DNA of 64,000 nucleotides from Streptomyces humi (GCF_001005085.2 NZ_LBMU02000015.1:62001-126000), one strand, 5' to 3'; positions 49,255 to 58,452 are shown, numbered from the stretch's first letter. Numbers and translations: made by a program. The notes: a model not told the origin generated them from the sequence alone.

Positions 49255-50817
49255 TCAGCGGTGGCTGAACCACGCCATGGAGGACAGTGCCTTGTCGTCG
49301 TAGCCGAACAGGGCCTGGTTCTCCCAGCCGTTGCCGGACGTGGCGTCGGTCGGGTCCCAGCCGTTCCCGGTGACGGCGGTCCAGGTCGCCTCCCAGTAGA
49401 AGACACCGAGGCCGCGGCCGTTCGGGACGGCCTCCACGATGTTCGCGACGGCGTTCATCCACGCCAGCTGGCCGGCCGCGGTGGCCGGGTAGCCGGTGAC
49501 CAGTTCGCCGCTGGTGTCGATCTGGTTCTCCAGCGAGTCGTCCTGGGCGAGGGTGAACGGGTAGGCGGTCTCGGCGATGAACACCGGCTTGGCGTAGCGG
49601 GAGGCCACGTCGTCCAGGGTGGTCTGGGCGGCGGCCAGCGAACCGTGCCAGTAGCCGTAGTACGACAGCCCGATCACGTCGTAGTTGATGCCGTAGGTCT
49701 TGGCGTTGTCGAACCACCAGCGGACCGTGGCGTCGTCGCCCGCGTTGGCCAGGTGCAGGGCGACCTGGGTGCCGGAGGAGACCGCCTTGGCCGCGCTGTA
49801 GCCCGAGTTGAGGAGACCGGCGAGCTGCGACCAGTTGTCGGTGGAGCCCTCGGACCAGAGCATGCCGCCGTTGATCTCGTTGCCGATCTGGACCATGTCG
49901 GCGGTGGTGCCCTGGGCCTTCAGCGCGTTCAGGACGTCGTAGGTGTGGTTGTACACGTCCGTCTTGAGCTGGCTGTAGGAGTGGCCGGACCAGGCGGCGG
50001 GCTTGGTCTGCTTGCCCGGGTCCGCCCAGCTGTCCGAGTAGTGGAAGTCGACCAGCAGCTTCATGCCGGCCGCCTTGACGCGCTTGGCCACGGCCAGCAC
50101 GTGGGCCTTGTCGTTGTAGCCGTCGGCCGGGTTGACCCAGACCTTCAGGCGCGCGTAGTTCATCCCGGCGTTCCGCAGGATGGTGACGGCGTCCCCGGTG
50201 GTTCCGGAACTGGTCTTGTAGACACCGCCCTTGGCCTCGCTCTTGGCCAGTGACGAGATGTCGGCGCCCTTGATAGACAGTCCCGTCGACCCGGACGCGA
50301 ACGTCACGTCGTCGACGTTGATCCAGTTGCCCGCGTTGGCGTCGGAGTAGAAGCTGACCGTGCACTGGTTGTTGGTGACCGCGATCGAGGTGACGATCCG
50401 GACCCAGCTGCTCGTGGAGACCGGCAGGTCGGTCCGCTGCTCCGAACTGCCGCAGTTCTTCAGGGACATGTAGGCGGAGTTCTGGCCGCCGCTGGAGCGG
50501 ACCCAGGCGGTGAGCGTGTAGGTGCCGTTGGTCAGCCCGGACAGGTACTGGTACGTCTCCACCTTGTAGGCGGAGGCCGAGTAGTGGCTCAGCCGGTAAC
50601 TGCCGCCGTGGCCACCGGACTCGGTGTACGAGGCGCCCGTGTCGCCGTACTCCGACCAGCCGGTGGGGACGGCCACGCCCGCACCGTCGGACTCGAACCC
50701 GCCGTTGGTGAGCGTGCTCGCCGCCTGGGCGGACTGGGCGGGCAGGGTGAGCAGGGCGAGCCCGGCCGCGAGCGGCAGCAGCAGGGCTCTGATGGTGCGT
50801 CTGGGATGGAACATCAT
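49255..50817 (-). CDS. Secreted endo-beta-1,4-galactanase (GH53) with N-terminal carbohydrate-binding module
   Basis: A 520-residue secreted enzyme that cuts beta-1,4-galactan side chains of pectin (arabinogalactan type I). A signal peptide ends near 'SAQAAS'; a jelly-roll binding module follows (about 34-180, 'TLTNGGFESDGAGVAVPTGW'). The GH53 barrel (about 180-520) has 'SIKGADISSLAKSEAKGGVY', the acid/base Glu in 'MVQIGNEINGGMLW' and the nucleophile Glu in 'KPVFIAETAYPFTLA'. It ends with 'GFGY-like' sequence and a tryptophan-rich tail. It works with the GH42 enzyme and the ABC importer encoded next door. Hairpins isolate it on both sides. Confidence 0.93.
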   Translation of the reverse strand: MMFHPRRTIRALLLPLAAGLALLTLPAQSAQAASTLTNGGFESDGAGVAVPTGWSEYGDTGASYTESGGHGGSYRLSHYSASAYKVETYQYLSGLTNGTYTLTAWVRSSGGQNSAYMSLKNCGSSEQRTDLPVSTSSWVRIVTSIAVTNNQCTVSFYSDANAGNWINVDDVTFASGSTGLSIKGADISSLAKSEAKGGVYKTSSGTTGDAVTILRNAGMNYARLKVWVNPADGYNDKAHVLAVAKRVKAAGMKLLVDFHYSDSWADPGKQTKPAAWSGHSYSQLKTDVYNHTYDVLNALKAQGTTADMVQIGNEINGGMLWSEGSTDNWSQLAGLLNSGYSAAKAVSSGTQVALHLANAGDDATVRWWFDNAKTYGINYDVIGLSYYGYWHGSLAAAQTTLDDVASRYAKPVFIAETAYPFTLAQDDSLENQIDTSGELVTGYPATAAGQLAWMNAVANIVEAVPNGRGLGVFYWEATWTAVTGNGWDPTDATSGNGWENQALFGYDDKALSSMAWFSHR

Positions 50818-50927
50818 CGTCCGTCGTCCCTTCGACGTGACTGGGAGGGGTTCCTCCGGCGGGGCCGGAGGAGCGCCCCTCCGCCCGCGGCTCTCGTGGC
50901 ACGCGCGGACGGAGGGGAGTCTCTGGG

Positions 50928-50953
50928 CGGGCCGGGCGCGGCGGCCCGGCCCG
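50928..50953 (-). terminator. Hairpin after the GH42 gene
   Basis: cgggccggg (50928-50936) and cccggcccg (50945-50953) form a 9-bp perfect stem with an 8-nt loop, 9 bp beyond the GH42 stop. Confidence 0.65.
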
Positions 50954-50962
50954 CGGCCGGGC

Positions 50963-52990
50963 TCAGCCGTCGAGCCGTACGACCCGGACGGCGCCCGCCG
51001 GGACCGCGAGCCGGCCCGCGGCGCGCTCGCCCGTCAGCAGTTCGGTGCCGTGGGCCTCCAGGGGCACCTTGGCGTCGGTGGCGGTGTGGTTGATCGCGAA
51101 CAGGAAGGCGCTGGTGCCGGACTCGCCGGTGCGGCGCACCACCTCGACGTCGCGGGGCAGTTCGGCGCGGGGCGCGATCCGGGCGTCCTCGGCGGCCAGG
51201 CCGAGCAGCGCGTCCAGGCCGTGCGCGTCGAGACGGGTCGACACGTACCAGGCGGTGCCCTCCCCCAGCCGGTGCCGGGTGACCGCCGGGTGGCCCGCGG
51301 TGAGGCCGTCGGCGTAGCTCCAGACGGTCTCGGCGCCGCGCGGCACGACGAACTCGGTCCACACGTCCCCGGTCAGCTCGGGTCCTTCGGGGCCGGTCAG
51401 CCGTACCGCCTGGTCCTCGAGCAGCGGCGAGAACTCCTCGACCGTGAGGCCGAGGGTCTCGCGCAGCGGGCCCGGGTAGGCGCCCTCGTGCACCGCGTCG
51501 TGCTCGTCGACGATGCCGGAGAAGTACGAGACGACGAGCGTGCCGCCGTTCTCGACGTACTCCCGGAGGTTGTCGCCGGCGGCCTCCGTCGTCAGGTAGA
51601 GGGCCGGTACGACGACAAGGGGATAGGCCGACAAGTCGCTTTCCGGGTGGGCGAAGTCCACGGTGAGGTGGCGGTCGTAGAGGGCCTCGTAGAAGGCGTC
51701 GGCGCGCTCGCGCGGGTCGTGGTCCTCGCTGGGGCGCCACTGGAGGTTCTGCGCCCACCAGGACTGCCAGTCCCACAGGACGGCGACGTCGGCCTGGGTG
51801 CGGGTGCCCTTGATCTGGCTCAACGAGTCCAGGGAGGCGCCGAGTCCGACGACCTCGCGCCACACCCGGGTCTCGGTGCCGCCGTGCGGAAGCATCGCGG
51901 AGTGGAACTTCTCGGCGCCGCGCCGGGACTGCCGCCACTGGAAGAACATCGCGCCCTCGGAGCCGCGGGCCACGTGGGCGAGGGAGTTGCGGGCCATCTG
52001 GCCGGGCGCCTTGGCCGGATTGCGCGGCTGCCAGTTGACGCCCGAGGTGGAGTGCTCAAGGAGCAGCCAGGGGGCGCCGGCGGCGACCGAGCGGGTGAGG
52101 TCGGCGGCCATGGCGAGGTTGACGTGGGTGCGGCGGCCGTCGGTGATGAGGTAGTGGTCGTTGGTGACCAGGTCCACCTCGCGGCCCCAGGCCCAGTAGT
52201 CGATGGAGTCGCACTGGCTGAGGGCGGTCATGAAGTTGGTGGTCACCGGGACGCCGGGTGAGAGGCGGTGCAGGATGTCCCGCTCCGCGCGGAAGTTCTC
52301 GCGGATGGTGGCGTCCGCGAACCGCTTGTAGTCGAGCGCCTGGCCCGGGTTGCCGACGGTCGGGGTGACCCGCGGCGGGTTGATCTGTGCCAGGTCCGTG
52401 TAGTGCTGGCCCCAGAAGGCCGTGCCCCAGGCCTCGTTGACCGCGTCGACCGTGCCGTACGTGTCCGCCAGCCAGCGGCGGAAGTGCGCGGCGCAGGAGT
52501 CGCAGTAGCAGGCCGAGACCGGGACGCCGTACTCGTTGTGGACGTGCCACAGGGCGAGGGCCGGATGGTCGCCGTACCGCTCGGCGAGCCTGGTGGTGAT
52601 CGCCGCGGCGGCGGCACGGTAGTCGGTGTTCGAGTGGCAGATGGCGCCGCGCGAGCCGAACTCGTGGCGCACGCCCTCGGCGGTGACCGGCAGGGCCTCG
52701 GGGTGCGCCCGGTAGAACCAGGCGGGCGGTGCGACGGTCGGCGTACCCAGGTCGACCCGGATGCCGTTCTCGTGGAGCAGGCCGAGGACCCGGTCGAGCC
52801 AGCCGAAGTCGTACTCCCCCGGCGCCGGCTCCAGGAGGGCCCAGGAGAAGATCCCGACGCTCACCATCGTGACCCCGGCCTCGCGCATCAGCCGGACGTC
52901 CTCCTGCCAGACGCTTTCCGGCCACTGCTCGGGGTTGTAGTCCCCACCGAAGGCGAGCCTGGTGAGGCCCCTGGGGCTGGTGTCCGGCAT
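50963..52990 (-). CDS. Beta-galactosidase, GH42
   Basis: A 675-residue GH42 enzyme that releases galactose from imported galacto-oligosaccharides. 'LAFGGDYNPEQWPESVWQED' opens the barrel. The acid/base Glu is in 'ALWHVHNEYGVPVSACYC' and the nucleophile Glu in 'WLLLEHSTSGVNWQPRN'. The zinc-site cysteines 'ACYCDSCAAHFRRWL' are present. Trimerisation and C-terminal beta domains follow. No signal peptide, so it is cytoplasmic. It is divergent from the importer operon, and the intervening 238 bp hold two LacI-type operators, implying shared control. Confidence 0.94.
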   Translation of the reverse strand: MPDTSPRGLTRLAFGGDYNPEQWPESVWQEDVRLMREAGVTMVSVGIFSWALLEPAPGEYDFGWLDRVLGLLHENGIRVDLGTPTVAPPAWFYRAHPEALPVTAEGVRHEFGSRGAICHSNTDYRAAAAAITTRLAERYGDHPALALWHVHNEYGVPVSACYCDSCAAHFRRWLADTYGTVDAVNEAWGTAFWGQHYTDLAQINPPRVTPTVGNPGQALDYKRFADATIRENFRAERDILHRLSPGVPVTTNFMTALSQCDSIDYWAWGREVDLVTNDHYLITDGRRTHVNLAMAADLTRSVAAGAPWLLLEHSTSGVNWQPRNPAKAPGQMARNSLAHVARGSEGAMFFQWRQSRRGAEKFHSAMLPHGGTETRVWREVVGLGASLDSLSQIKGTRTQADVAVLWDWQSWWAQNLQWRPSEDHDPRERADAFYEALYDRHLTVDFAHPESDLSAYPLVVVPALYLTTEAAGDNLREYVENGGTLVVSYFSGIVDEHDAVHEGAYPGPLRETLGLTVEEFSPLLEDQAVRLTGPEGPELTGDVWTEFVVPRGAETVWSYADGLTAGHPAVTRHRLGEGTAWYVSTRLDAHGLDALLGLAAEDARIAPRAELPRDVEVVRRTGESGTSAFLFAINHTATDAKVPLEAHGTELLTGERAAGRLAVPAGAVRVVRLDG

Positions 52991-53105
52991 GGATCTCTCC
53001 CGTTTAATCGATCATTTGGGAACGTGCACACACATCGTCGGCGGCGTGAGCCCAACATAACCGCACAGCAACAACCATTGACAAGTGTCCGGGATGTTTC
53101 TCTAC

Positions 53106-53119
53106 TGTGAACGCTCACA
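53106..53119. promoter_or_regulatory. LacI-type operator 1 of the galactan locus
   Basis: tgtgaacgctcaca: near-palindromic, with the central CG typical of LacI-family sites. It lies about 115 bp before the binding-protein start and 116 bp from the GH42 start. Confidence 0.7.
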
Positions 53120-53158
53120 GAGCATGGCACGGACTCGCGACCGTCGAGGATCCGGGTC

Positions 53159-53172
53159 TGAGAACGCTCACA
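53159..53172. promoter_or_regulatory. LacI-type operator 2 of the galactan locus
   Basis: tgagaacgctcaca shares 12 of 14 positions with operator 1 and is 53 bp downstream, close to five helical turns. The spacing would allow looping by a tetramer or paired dimers. Confidence 0.65.
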
Positions 53173-53228
53173 GCATCTGCATGGCAGGTTCCCGCGACGG
53201 GCGGGGACCCAGGTCATAGGAGAGATCC

Positions 53229-54548
53229 ATGCCGCACACGAAGCGCCGTCGCCTCGTGACAACCGCCGTCGCCGTCTCGCTCGGCGCCACCGCCCTCGCC
53301 GCCTGCGGCTCGTCCGACGACGACAGCAAGGCCGACTCCGGTCCGGTCTCGCTGACGTACTGGGCCTGGGCGCCCGGTATGGACAAGGTCGTGGACCTGT
53401 GGAACAAGGGCGAGGGCAAGAAGGAGCAGATCACCGTCACGGTGAAGAAGCAGGCGTCCGGCGACACGCTGGTCACCAAGATCCTCACCGCGCACAAGGC
53501 GAAGAACGGCCCCGACCTGGTCCAGGCCGAGTACCAGGCGCTGCCGACGCTGGTCAGCAACGACGCGGTCGCCGACATATCCAAGTCGGTCGGCGACGCG
53601 AAGTCGAAGTTCGCCGACGGCGTCTGGCAGCAGGTCACCCTGGGCACGGACGCGGTGTACGCGGTGCCGCAGGACATCGGCCCGATGATGTTCTACTACC
53701 GCGCGGACCTCTTCAAGAAGTACGGCCTGAAGGTCCCCACGACCTGGGACGAGTTCGCCTCGACCGCCCGCGCGCTGAAGAAGAAGGTCCCGGACGTCGA
53801 CCTGACCACGTTCTCCGCCAACGACTCCGGTCTCTTCGCGGGCCTCGCCCAGCAGGCCGGCGCCAAGTGGTGGACCACCTCCGGTGACAAGTGGAAGGTC
53901 GCCATCGACGACGCGGCCACGCAGAAGGTGGCGAAGTTCTGGGGCGGTCTGGTCAAGGAGGGGGCGATCGACAACCAGCCGATGTACACCCCGGCCTGGA
54001 ACAAGGCCCTGGACACCGGCAAGCAGATCGCCTGGGTCTCCGCGGTGTGGGCACCGGGCACGCTGACCACGGCCGCGCCGGACACCAAGGGCAAGTGGGC
54101 GATGGCCCCGCTCCCCCAGTGGTCCGCGAACGACGACGTCACCGGCAGCTGGGGCGGCTCCTCCACCGCCGTCACCACCGACTCCAAGCACCAGGAGGCG
54201 GCCGCCAGGTTCGCCGCCTGGCTGAACACCGACGGCGACGCGCTCAACGCCCTGGCCAAGGAGGGCGGCATCTACCCGGCGTCCACCTCGGCCCAGCTCA
54301 GCGGCGCCTTCTCCAACCCGCCGGAGTACTTCTCGAACCAGGCCGACTTCTACACCGAGGCCGCCAAGATCGCGAAGACCACGGCGCCCTCCGCCTGGGG
54401 CCCCAACGTGAACGTCGCCTACACGACCTTCAACGACGCCTTCGGCACCGCCGCGAAGAACAAGTCGGACTTCGTGACCGCCCTGAACGCCATGCAGGAC
54501 GCCACGGTCGCCGACATGAAGAAGCAGGGCTTCGAGGTCTCTCAGTGA
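53229..54548 (+). CDS. ABC sugar importer, solute-binding lipoprotein (galacto-oligosaccharide type)
   Basis: A 439-residue extracytoplasmic binding protein. 'GATALAACGSSDDD' is a lipobox (LAAC) following a basic signal peptide, so it is lipid-anchored. 'VSLTYWAWAPGMDKVVDLWN' and 'FARWL-like' segments are of the family 1 sugar-binding type. The likely ligand is galacto-oligosaccharide by context. aggag lies 6-8 nt before the ATG. The two permease genes follow with coupled starts. No ATPase gene is present; streptomycetes commonly share MsiK for this class. Confidence 0.92.
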   Translation: MPHTKRRRLVTTAVAVSLGATALAACGSSDDDSKADSGPVSLTYWAWAPGMDKVVDLWNKGEGKKEQITVTVKKQASGDTLVTKILTAHKAKNGPDLVQAEYQALPTLVSNDAVADISKSVGDAKSKFADGVWQQVTLGTDAVYAVPQDIGPMMFYYRADLFKKYGLKVPTTWDEFASTARALKKKVPDVDLTTFSANDSGLFAGLAQQAGAKWWTTSGDKWKVAIDDAATQKVAKFWGGLVKEGAIDNQPMYTPAWNKALDTGKQIAWVSAVWAPGTLTTAAPDTKGKWAMAPLPQWSANDDVTGSWGGSSTAVTTDSKHQEAAARFAAWLNTDGDALNALAKEGGIYPASTSAQLSGAFSNPPEYFSNQADFYTEAAKIAKTTAPSAWGPNVNVAYTTFNDAFGTAAKNKSDFVTALNAMQDATVADMKKQGFEVSQ

Positions 54549-55468
54549 CCAGCCCCACCGTCCGGAGGTCGTACGGGGTCAAGGGGGCCCCGTACGCCTT
54601 CCTCGTCCCCGCCACGATCCTCTTCGCGCTGTTCTTCGCGCTGCCCATCGGGTACGCGGTCTGGCTCAGCTTCCGCAAGGTGCACGTCTCCGGTCTCGGC
54701 CTCGGCGCGGGCGCCCGCAGCGAGGTCTGGGCCGGCCTGGAGAACTACCGGGACGCCCTCACCGACAACGAGTTCTACAACGGTGCCCTGCGCGTCCTCG
54801 GCTACGGCTGCATCGTCGTCCCGGTGATGCTGGGCCTCGCCCTGCTGTTCGCCCTGATGCTCGACTCCGAGCGGGTCCGCCTCGCCCCGTTCACCCGGCT
54901 CGCCGTCTTCCTGCCGTACGCCATCCCCGGCGTGGTGGCCGCGCTGCTGTGGGGCTTCCTGTACCTGCCGGACGTCAGCCCCTTCTACTACGTGCTCGCC
55001 AAGCTGCACCTGCCGCAGCCCGACCTGCTGGACGGCGGGCCGCTGTACCTCGCGCTCTCCAACATCGCGGTCTGGGGCGGCACCGGCTTCAACATGATCG
55101 TCATCTACACCTCGCTCAGGTCCATCCCGGCCGAGGTGTACGAGGCGGCGAAGCTGGACGGCGCCACTCCGTTGCAGACCGCCCTGCGGATCAAGATCCC
55201 GATGGTGGCGCCCTCCCTGGTGCTGACCTTCTTCTTCTCGATCATCGCGACGCTCCAGGTGTTCAACGAGCCGATGACCCTCAAGCCCCTGACCAACTCG
55301 GTCAGCACGACCTGGAGCCCGCTGATGAAGGTGTACGTCGACGCCTTCGGCAAGGGGGACATCTACTCGGCGGCGGCCGAGGCGACCCTGATCGCCCTCG
55401 CCACGCTGGCGCTGTCCTTCGGGTTCCTGCGCGCCGCGAACCGCCGCAACAAGGAGGCAGCGCAGTGA
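54545..55468 (+). CDS. ABC sugar importer permease 1
   Basis: A 307-residue MalF-like permease with six membrane segments. The EAA loop, which contacts the ATPase, is 'EVYEAAKLDGATPLQTALRI' with 'KIPMVAPSLVLTFFFS' after it. 'YAFLVPATILFALFFALPIG' is the first helix. GTG overlaps the lipoprotein stop (GTGA). It pairs with the next gene. Confidence 0.94.
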   Translation: MTSPTVRRSYGVKGAPYAFLVPATILFALFFALPIGYAVWLSFRKVHVSGLGLGAGARSEVWAGLENYRDALTDNEFYNGALRVLGYGCIVVPVMLGLALLFALMLDSERVRLAPFTRLAVFLPYAIPGVVAALLWGFLYLPDVSPFYYVLAKLHLPQPDLLDGGPLYLALSNIAVWGGTGFNMIVIYTSLRSIPAEVYEAAKLDGATPLQTALRIKIPMVAPSLVLTFFFSIIATLQVFNEPMTLKPLTNSVSTTWSPLMKVYVDAFGKGDIYSAAAEATLIALATLALSFGFLRAANRRNKEAAQ

Positions 55469-56370
55469 GTTCCGTCGCCGTCCGCAAGGCCGCGCCGGCG
55501 GCCGGTACGACGCCCGGCACCGCCCAGGGGCCGCCGCTGCGCCGCCGTGTCGCGCTGATCCCGACGGCCGTCCTCCTGCTGGGCGCGGTCTACACGCTGC
55601 TGCCGGTCGCCTGGGTGGTGATCGCCTCCACCAAGTCCGGCAGCGAGCTGTTCTCCACGTTCACGTTCCTGCCCGGTACCGGCTTCACCCAGAACCTGAA
55701 GGACCTCAACGCCTACCGGGACGGCATCTACTGGCAGTGGATGGCCAACTCCGCCCTGTACGCCGGTCTCGGTGCCGTGGTCTCGACGTGCGTGTCCGCG
55801 GTCAGCGGCTACGCCCTCGCCGTCTACCGGTTCAGGGGCCGCGAGACGATCTTCAACGTGCTGCTCGCGGGCGTCCTGATGCCCCCGGTCATCCTCGCCA
55901 TCCCGCAGTACCTGCTGCTCGCCAAGGCGAACCTCACGGACTCCTACCTGTCCGTGCTGCTCCCCCAGATCCTCGCCCCGTACGGGGTCTACCTCTCGCG
56001 GATCTACGCGGCCGCGGCCGTCCCCGCCGACGTGGTGGAGGCCGGGCGGATGGACGGGGCGGGCGAGTGGCGGATCTTCACCCGGATCGCGCTGCCGATG
56101 ATGGTCCCCGGCATGGTGACGGTGTTCCTGTTCCAGTTCGTGGCCATCTGGAACAACTTCCTGCTGCCGTACATCATGCTGAGCGACGACGAACGGTTCC
56201 CGCTCACCCTCGGTCTGTACACGCTCCTGATGCAGGGCGCCAACACCCCGGCCCTCTACACCCTGGTGATCACCGGCGCGTTCCTGGCCGTGCTGCCGCT
56301 CATCGCGCTCTTCCTGGTCGTTCAGCGGTTCTGGAGCCTGGACCTGCTGTCCGGGGCCGTAAAGTCATGA
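55465..56370 (+). CDS. ABC sugar importer permease 2
   Basis: A 301-residue MalG-like permease, the partner of permease 1. 'AVLLLGAVYTLLPVAWVVIA' is the first helix and the EAA loop is 'DVVEAGRMDGAGEWRIFTRI' followed by 'ALPMMVPGMVTVFLFQF'. aaggagg (55451-55457) is an excellent ribosome site for the GTG, which overlaps the previous stop. The LacI gene follows with an ATGA overlap. Confidence 0.94.
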   Translation: MSSVAVRKAAPAAGTTPGTAQGPPLRRRVALIPTAVLLLGAVYTLLPVAWVVIASTKSGSELFSTFTFLPGTGFTQNLKDLNAYRDGIYWQWMANSALYAGLGAVVSTCVSAVSGYALAVYRFRGRETIFNVLLAGVLMPPVILAIPQYLLLAKANLTDSYLSVLLPQILAPYGVYLSRIYAAAAVPADVVEAGRMDGAGEWRIFTRIALPMMVPGMVTVFLFQFVAIWNNFLLPYIMLSDDERFPLTLGLYTLLMQGANTPALYTLVITGAFLAVLPLIALFLVVQRFWSLDLLSGAVKS

Positions 56371-57401
56371 CCATGGGCAGTAATGCGGGGGGCCGGCGCA
56401 GACCTCCGACGATCCACGACGTGGCCCGTGAGGCCGGTGTCTCACGGGGCACGGTCTCGCGGGTGCTCAACGGCGGCCACTATGTCAGCCCCGCCGCACA
56501 GGAAGCGGTCAACGACGCCATCCGCAGGACGGGTTACGTGGTGAACCGGCACGCCCGGTCGCTGATCACCGGGCGTTCGGACTCGGTGGGCTTCCTGCTC
56601 ACCGAACCCCAGGAGCGGTTCTTCGAGGACCCCAACTTCAATGTGCTGCTGAGCGGTTGCACCAAGGCACTGGCGAGCCACGACATCCCGCTGCTGCTGA
56701 TGCTGGCGGGCACGAAGGACGAACGGCGGCGGATCACCCGGTACATCACGGCCGGCCACGTCGACGGGGTGCTGCTGGTCTCCAGTCACTCCGGTGACCC
56801 GGTCGCGGAGGAACTGCGCGAGGCGGGGGTGCCGCTGGTCGCCTGCGGCAAGCCGATCGGGCTCGGTTCGAAGGTCGGTTACGTGGCCGCCGACGACCGG
56901 GACGGCGCCCGGGACATGGTCCGTCATCTGCTGGCCGTGGGCCGCCGCCGGATCGGCATGATCACCGGCCCGCTGGACACCCCCGGCGGTGTCGAGCGGC
57001 TCGCCGGCTACCAGGAGGTCCTCACCGAGGCGGGCGTCGAGATCGACGAGGCGCTCGTGGTGTCCGGCGACTACAGCCGGGCCAGCGGCGCGGCCGGCGC
57101 CGAGCGGCTGCTCGCGCAGGCCCCGGACCTGGACGCGGTGTTCGTGGCCTCCGACCTGATGGCCCAGGGCGTGCTGACGGTGCTGGAGCGGGCCGGGAAG
57201 CGGGTGCCGGATGACATCGCTGTCGGCGGGTTCGACGACTCCCCGGTGGCTACCGAGGTGAGCCCGGCGCTCACCACGATCCGGCAGCCATGGGACCGGA
57301 TCAGCAACGAGATGGTCCGGGTGCTGCTCGCGCAGATCGGCGGGGAGGATCCAGCGGCGGTGATCCTGCCGACGGAGCTGGTCGTTCGCGACTCCGCGTG
57401 A
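56367..57401 (+). CDS. LacI-family repressor of the galactan locus
   Basis: A 344-residue LacI-family regulator. The HTH is 'TIHDVAREAGVSRGTVSRVL' and the hinge is 'RTGYVVNRHARSLITGRSDS'. The periplasmic-binding-like core (about 75-340) includes 'VDGVLLVSSHSGDPVAEELR' and 'DAVFVASDLMAQGVLTVLER'. It closes the importer operon, overlapping permease 2, and most likely binds the two operators in the GH42/importer promoter until galactose or a galactobiose-like inducer arrives. ATG 56373 is an alternative start. Confidence 0.92.
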   Translation: MTMGSNAGGRRRPPTIHDVAREAGVSRGTVSRVLNGGHYVSPAAQEAVNDAIRRTGYVVNRHARSLITGRSDSVGFLLTEPQERFFEDPNFNVLLSGCTKALASHDIPLLLMLAGTKDERRRITRYITAGHVDGVLLVSSHSGDPVAEELREAGVPLVACGKPIGLGSKVGYVAADDRDGARDMVRHLLAVGRRRIGMITGPLDTPGGVERLAGYQEVLTEAGVEIDEALVVSGDYSRASGAAGAERLLAQAPDLDAVFVASDLMAQGVLTVLERAGKRVPDDIAVGGFDDSPVATEVSPALTTIRQPWDRISNEMVRVLLAQIGGEDPAAVILPTELVVRDSA

Positions 57402-57410
57402 GCGGGGCCG

Positions 57411-57457
57411 GGCGCGGCAGAGGGTGCCGGGAAGGGTCCTGGGGCGTCTGCCGCGCC
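57411..57457 (+). terminator. Long-loop hairpin after the LacI gene
   Basis: ggcgcggcaga (57411-57421) and tctgccgcgcc (57447-57457) are perfect 11-bp complements with a 25-nt loop, directly after the stop. Confidence 0.55.
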
Positions 57458-57459
57458 GT

Positions 57460-57497
57460 CGTGGCTGGTCGCGCGGTTCTCGCGCCCCCTCGGGGCC
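57460..57497 (+). repeat. Streptomyces-type intergenic repeat, copy C
   Basis: cgtggctggtcgcgcggtt followed by ctcgcgccccctcggggcc. The first 19 bases match copy A (39670-39688) exactly. Confidence 0.7.
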
Positions 57498-57599
57498 ACC
57501 GGTCAGGATCGGAGAAGCCGCCGCGGGCTTTCGCGGCCTAGCGTGGGATCACCGACGGGGAACGCGTCGGGCCACGCAGGGCGACAAGGAGAAGGTCCC

Positions 57600-57950
57600 A
57601 TGACCGCAGGCATCCAGACGATCATCTACCCGGTGAAGGACGCGGAGCGCGCCAAGGCCGTGTTCGGGGCGCTGCTGGGCGTCGAGCCGTACGCCGACAC
57701 GCCCTACTACATCGGGTACAAGGCCGCCGGGCAGGACATCGGCCTGGACCCGAACGGGCACGCGCAGGGGCTGACCGGGCCGACGCCGTTCTGGCACGTC
57801 ACCGATCTGCGGGAGCGGCTGGCGGCGCTGCTGGCGACGGGTGCCGAGCTGGTGCAGGACGCGCGGGACGTCGGCAACGGCCGGCTGGTCGCCTCGGTGA
57901 AGGACGCCGACGGCAACATGGTGGGGCTGCTCCAGGACCCGGTCGCCTGA
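57600..57950 (+). CDS. VOC-family (glyoxalase-fold) protein
   Basis: A 116-residue VOC protein: 'GIQTIIYPVKDAERAKAVFG', 'PYYIGYKAAGQDIGLDPNG', 'TPFWHVTDLRERLAALLATG' and 'VASVKDADGNMVGLLQDPVA'. The first and last metal ligands of glyoxalases are not both present, so catalysis is doubtful. aaggag lies 8 nt before the ATG. It may be controlled by the MarR encoded 97 bp downstream. Substrate unknown. Confidence 0.78.
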   Translation: MTAGIQTIIYPVKDAERAKAVFGALLGVEPYADTPYYIGYKAAGQDIGLDPNGHAQGLTGPTPFWHVTDLRERLAALLATGAELVQDARDVGNGRLVASVKDADGNMVGLLQDPVA

Positions 57951-58003
57951 GTGTCCCCGGGGCGTCGCGGGACGCCACCGCACGACTGCTTGCACCCGCA
58001 CTA

Positions 58004-58017
58004 GTTGCATACTCAAC
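58004..58017. promoter_or_regulatory. MarR-type operator
   Basis: gttgcatactcaac has GTTG/CAAC arms around six AT-richer bases, 30 bp before the marR start. This is the expected position for autoregulation. Confidence 0.6.
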
Positions 58018-58047
58018 AATTGGCCGGAACAGTGCTACCGTGCGGGT

Positions 58048-58446
58048 ATGGCAGTCAAGACGGCCGAGGCCCGGCTCGAAGACCGGTGGCGGGACATCCT
58101 GTCGGTGCACGCGCGCACGATGTGCGAGATCGACCGGGTGCTGCATCCGCACGGGCTGGGCGCGAGCGATTTCGAGGTGCTCGACCTGCTGGCCACCGAG
58201 ACCCCGGCCGACGGTGACCAGTGCCGGGTGCAGAACCTGGTGGGACGGGTGCATCTGAGCCAGAGCGCGCTGTCCCGGCTGATCGGGCGGCTGGAGAAGG
58301 ACGGCCTGGTCGAGCGGTCGGTCTGCGTCGAGGACCGGCGGGGCGTGTGGGTCGCGCTCACCGCCAGGGGCCGCGCCCTGCACGCCGAGGTACAGCCCCT
58401 CCAGCGCGCGGTGCTGGGGCGGATGCTGGAGCATCCCGCCGGCTAG
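58048..58446 (+). CDS. MarR-family transcriptional regulator
   Basis: A 132-residue MarR regulator: 'RVQNLVGRVHLSQSALSRLI' recognition region, 'RLEKDGLVERSVCVEDRRGV' wing and 'WVALTARGRALHAEVQPLQR' dimer helix. Two cysteines (in 'TMCEIDRVL' and 'DQCRVQNLV') leave redox sensing as an option. It ends 6 bp from the convergent pqqB-like gene. The operator gttgcatactcaac precedes it. Confidence 0.87.
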   Translation: MAVKTAEARLEDRWRDILSVHARTMCEIDRVLHPHGLGASDFEVLDLLATETPADGDQCRVQNLVGRVHLSQSALSRLIGRLEKDGLVERSVCVEDRRGVWVALTARGRALHAEVQPLQRAVLGRMLEHPAG

Positions 58447-58452
58447 GGCCGT

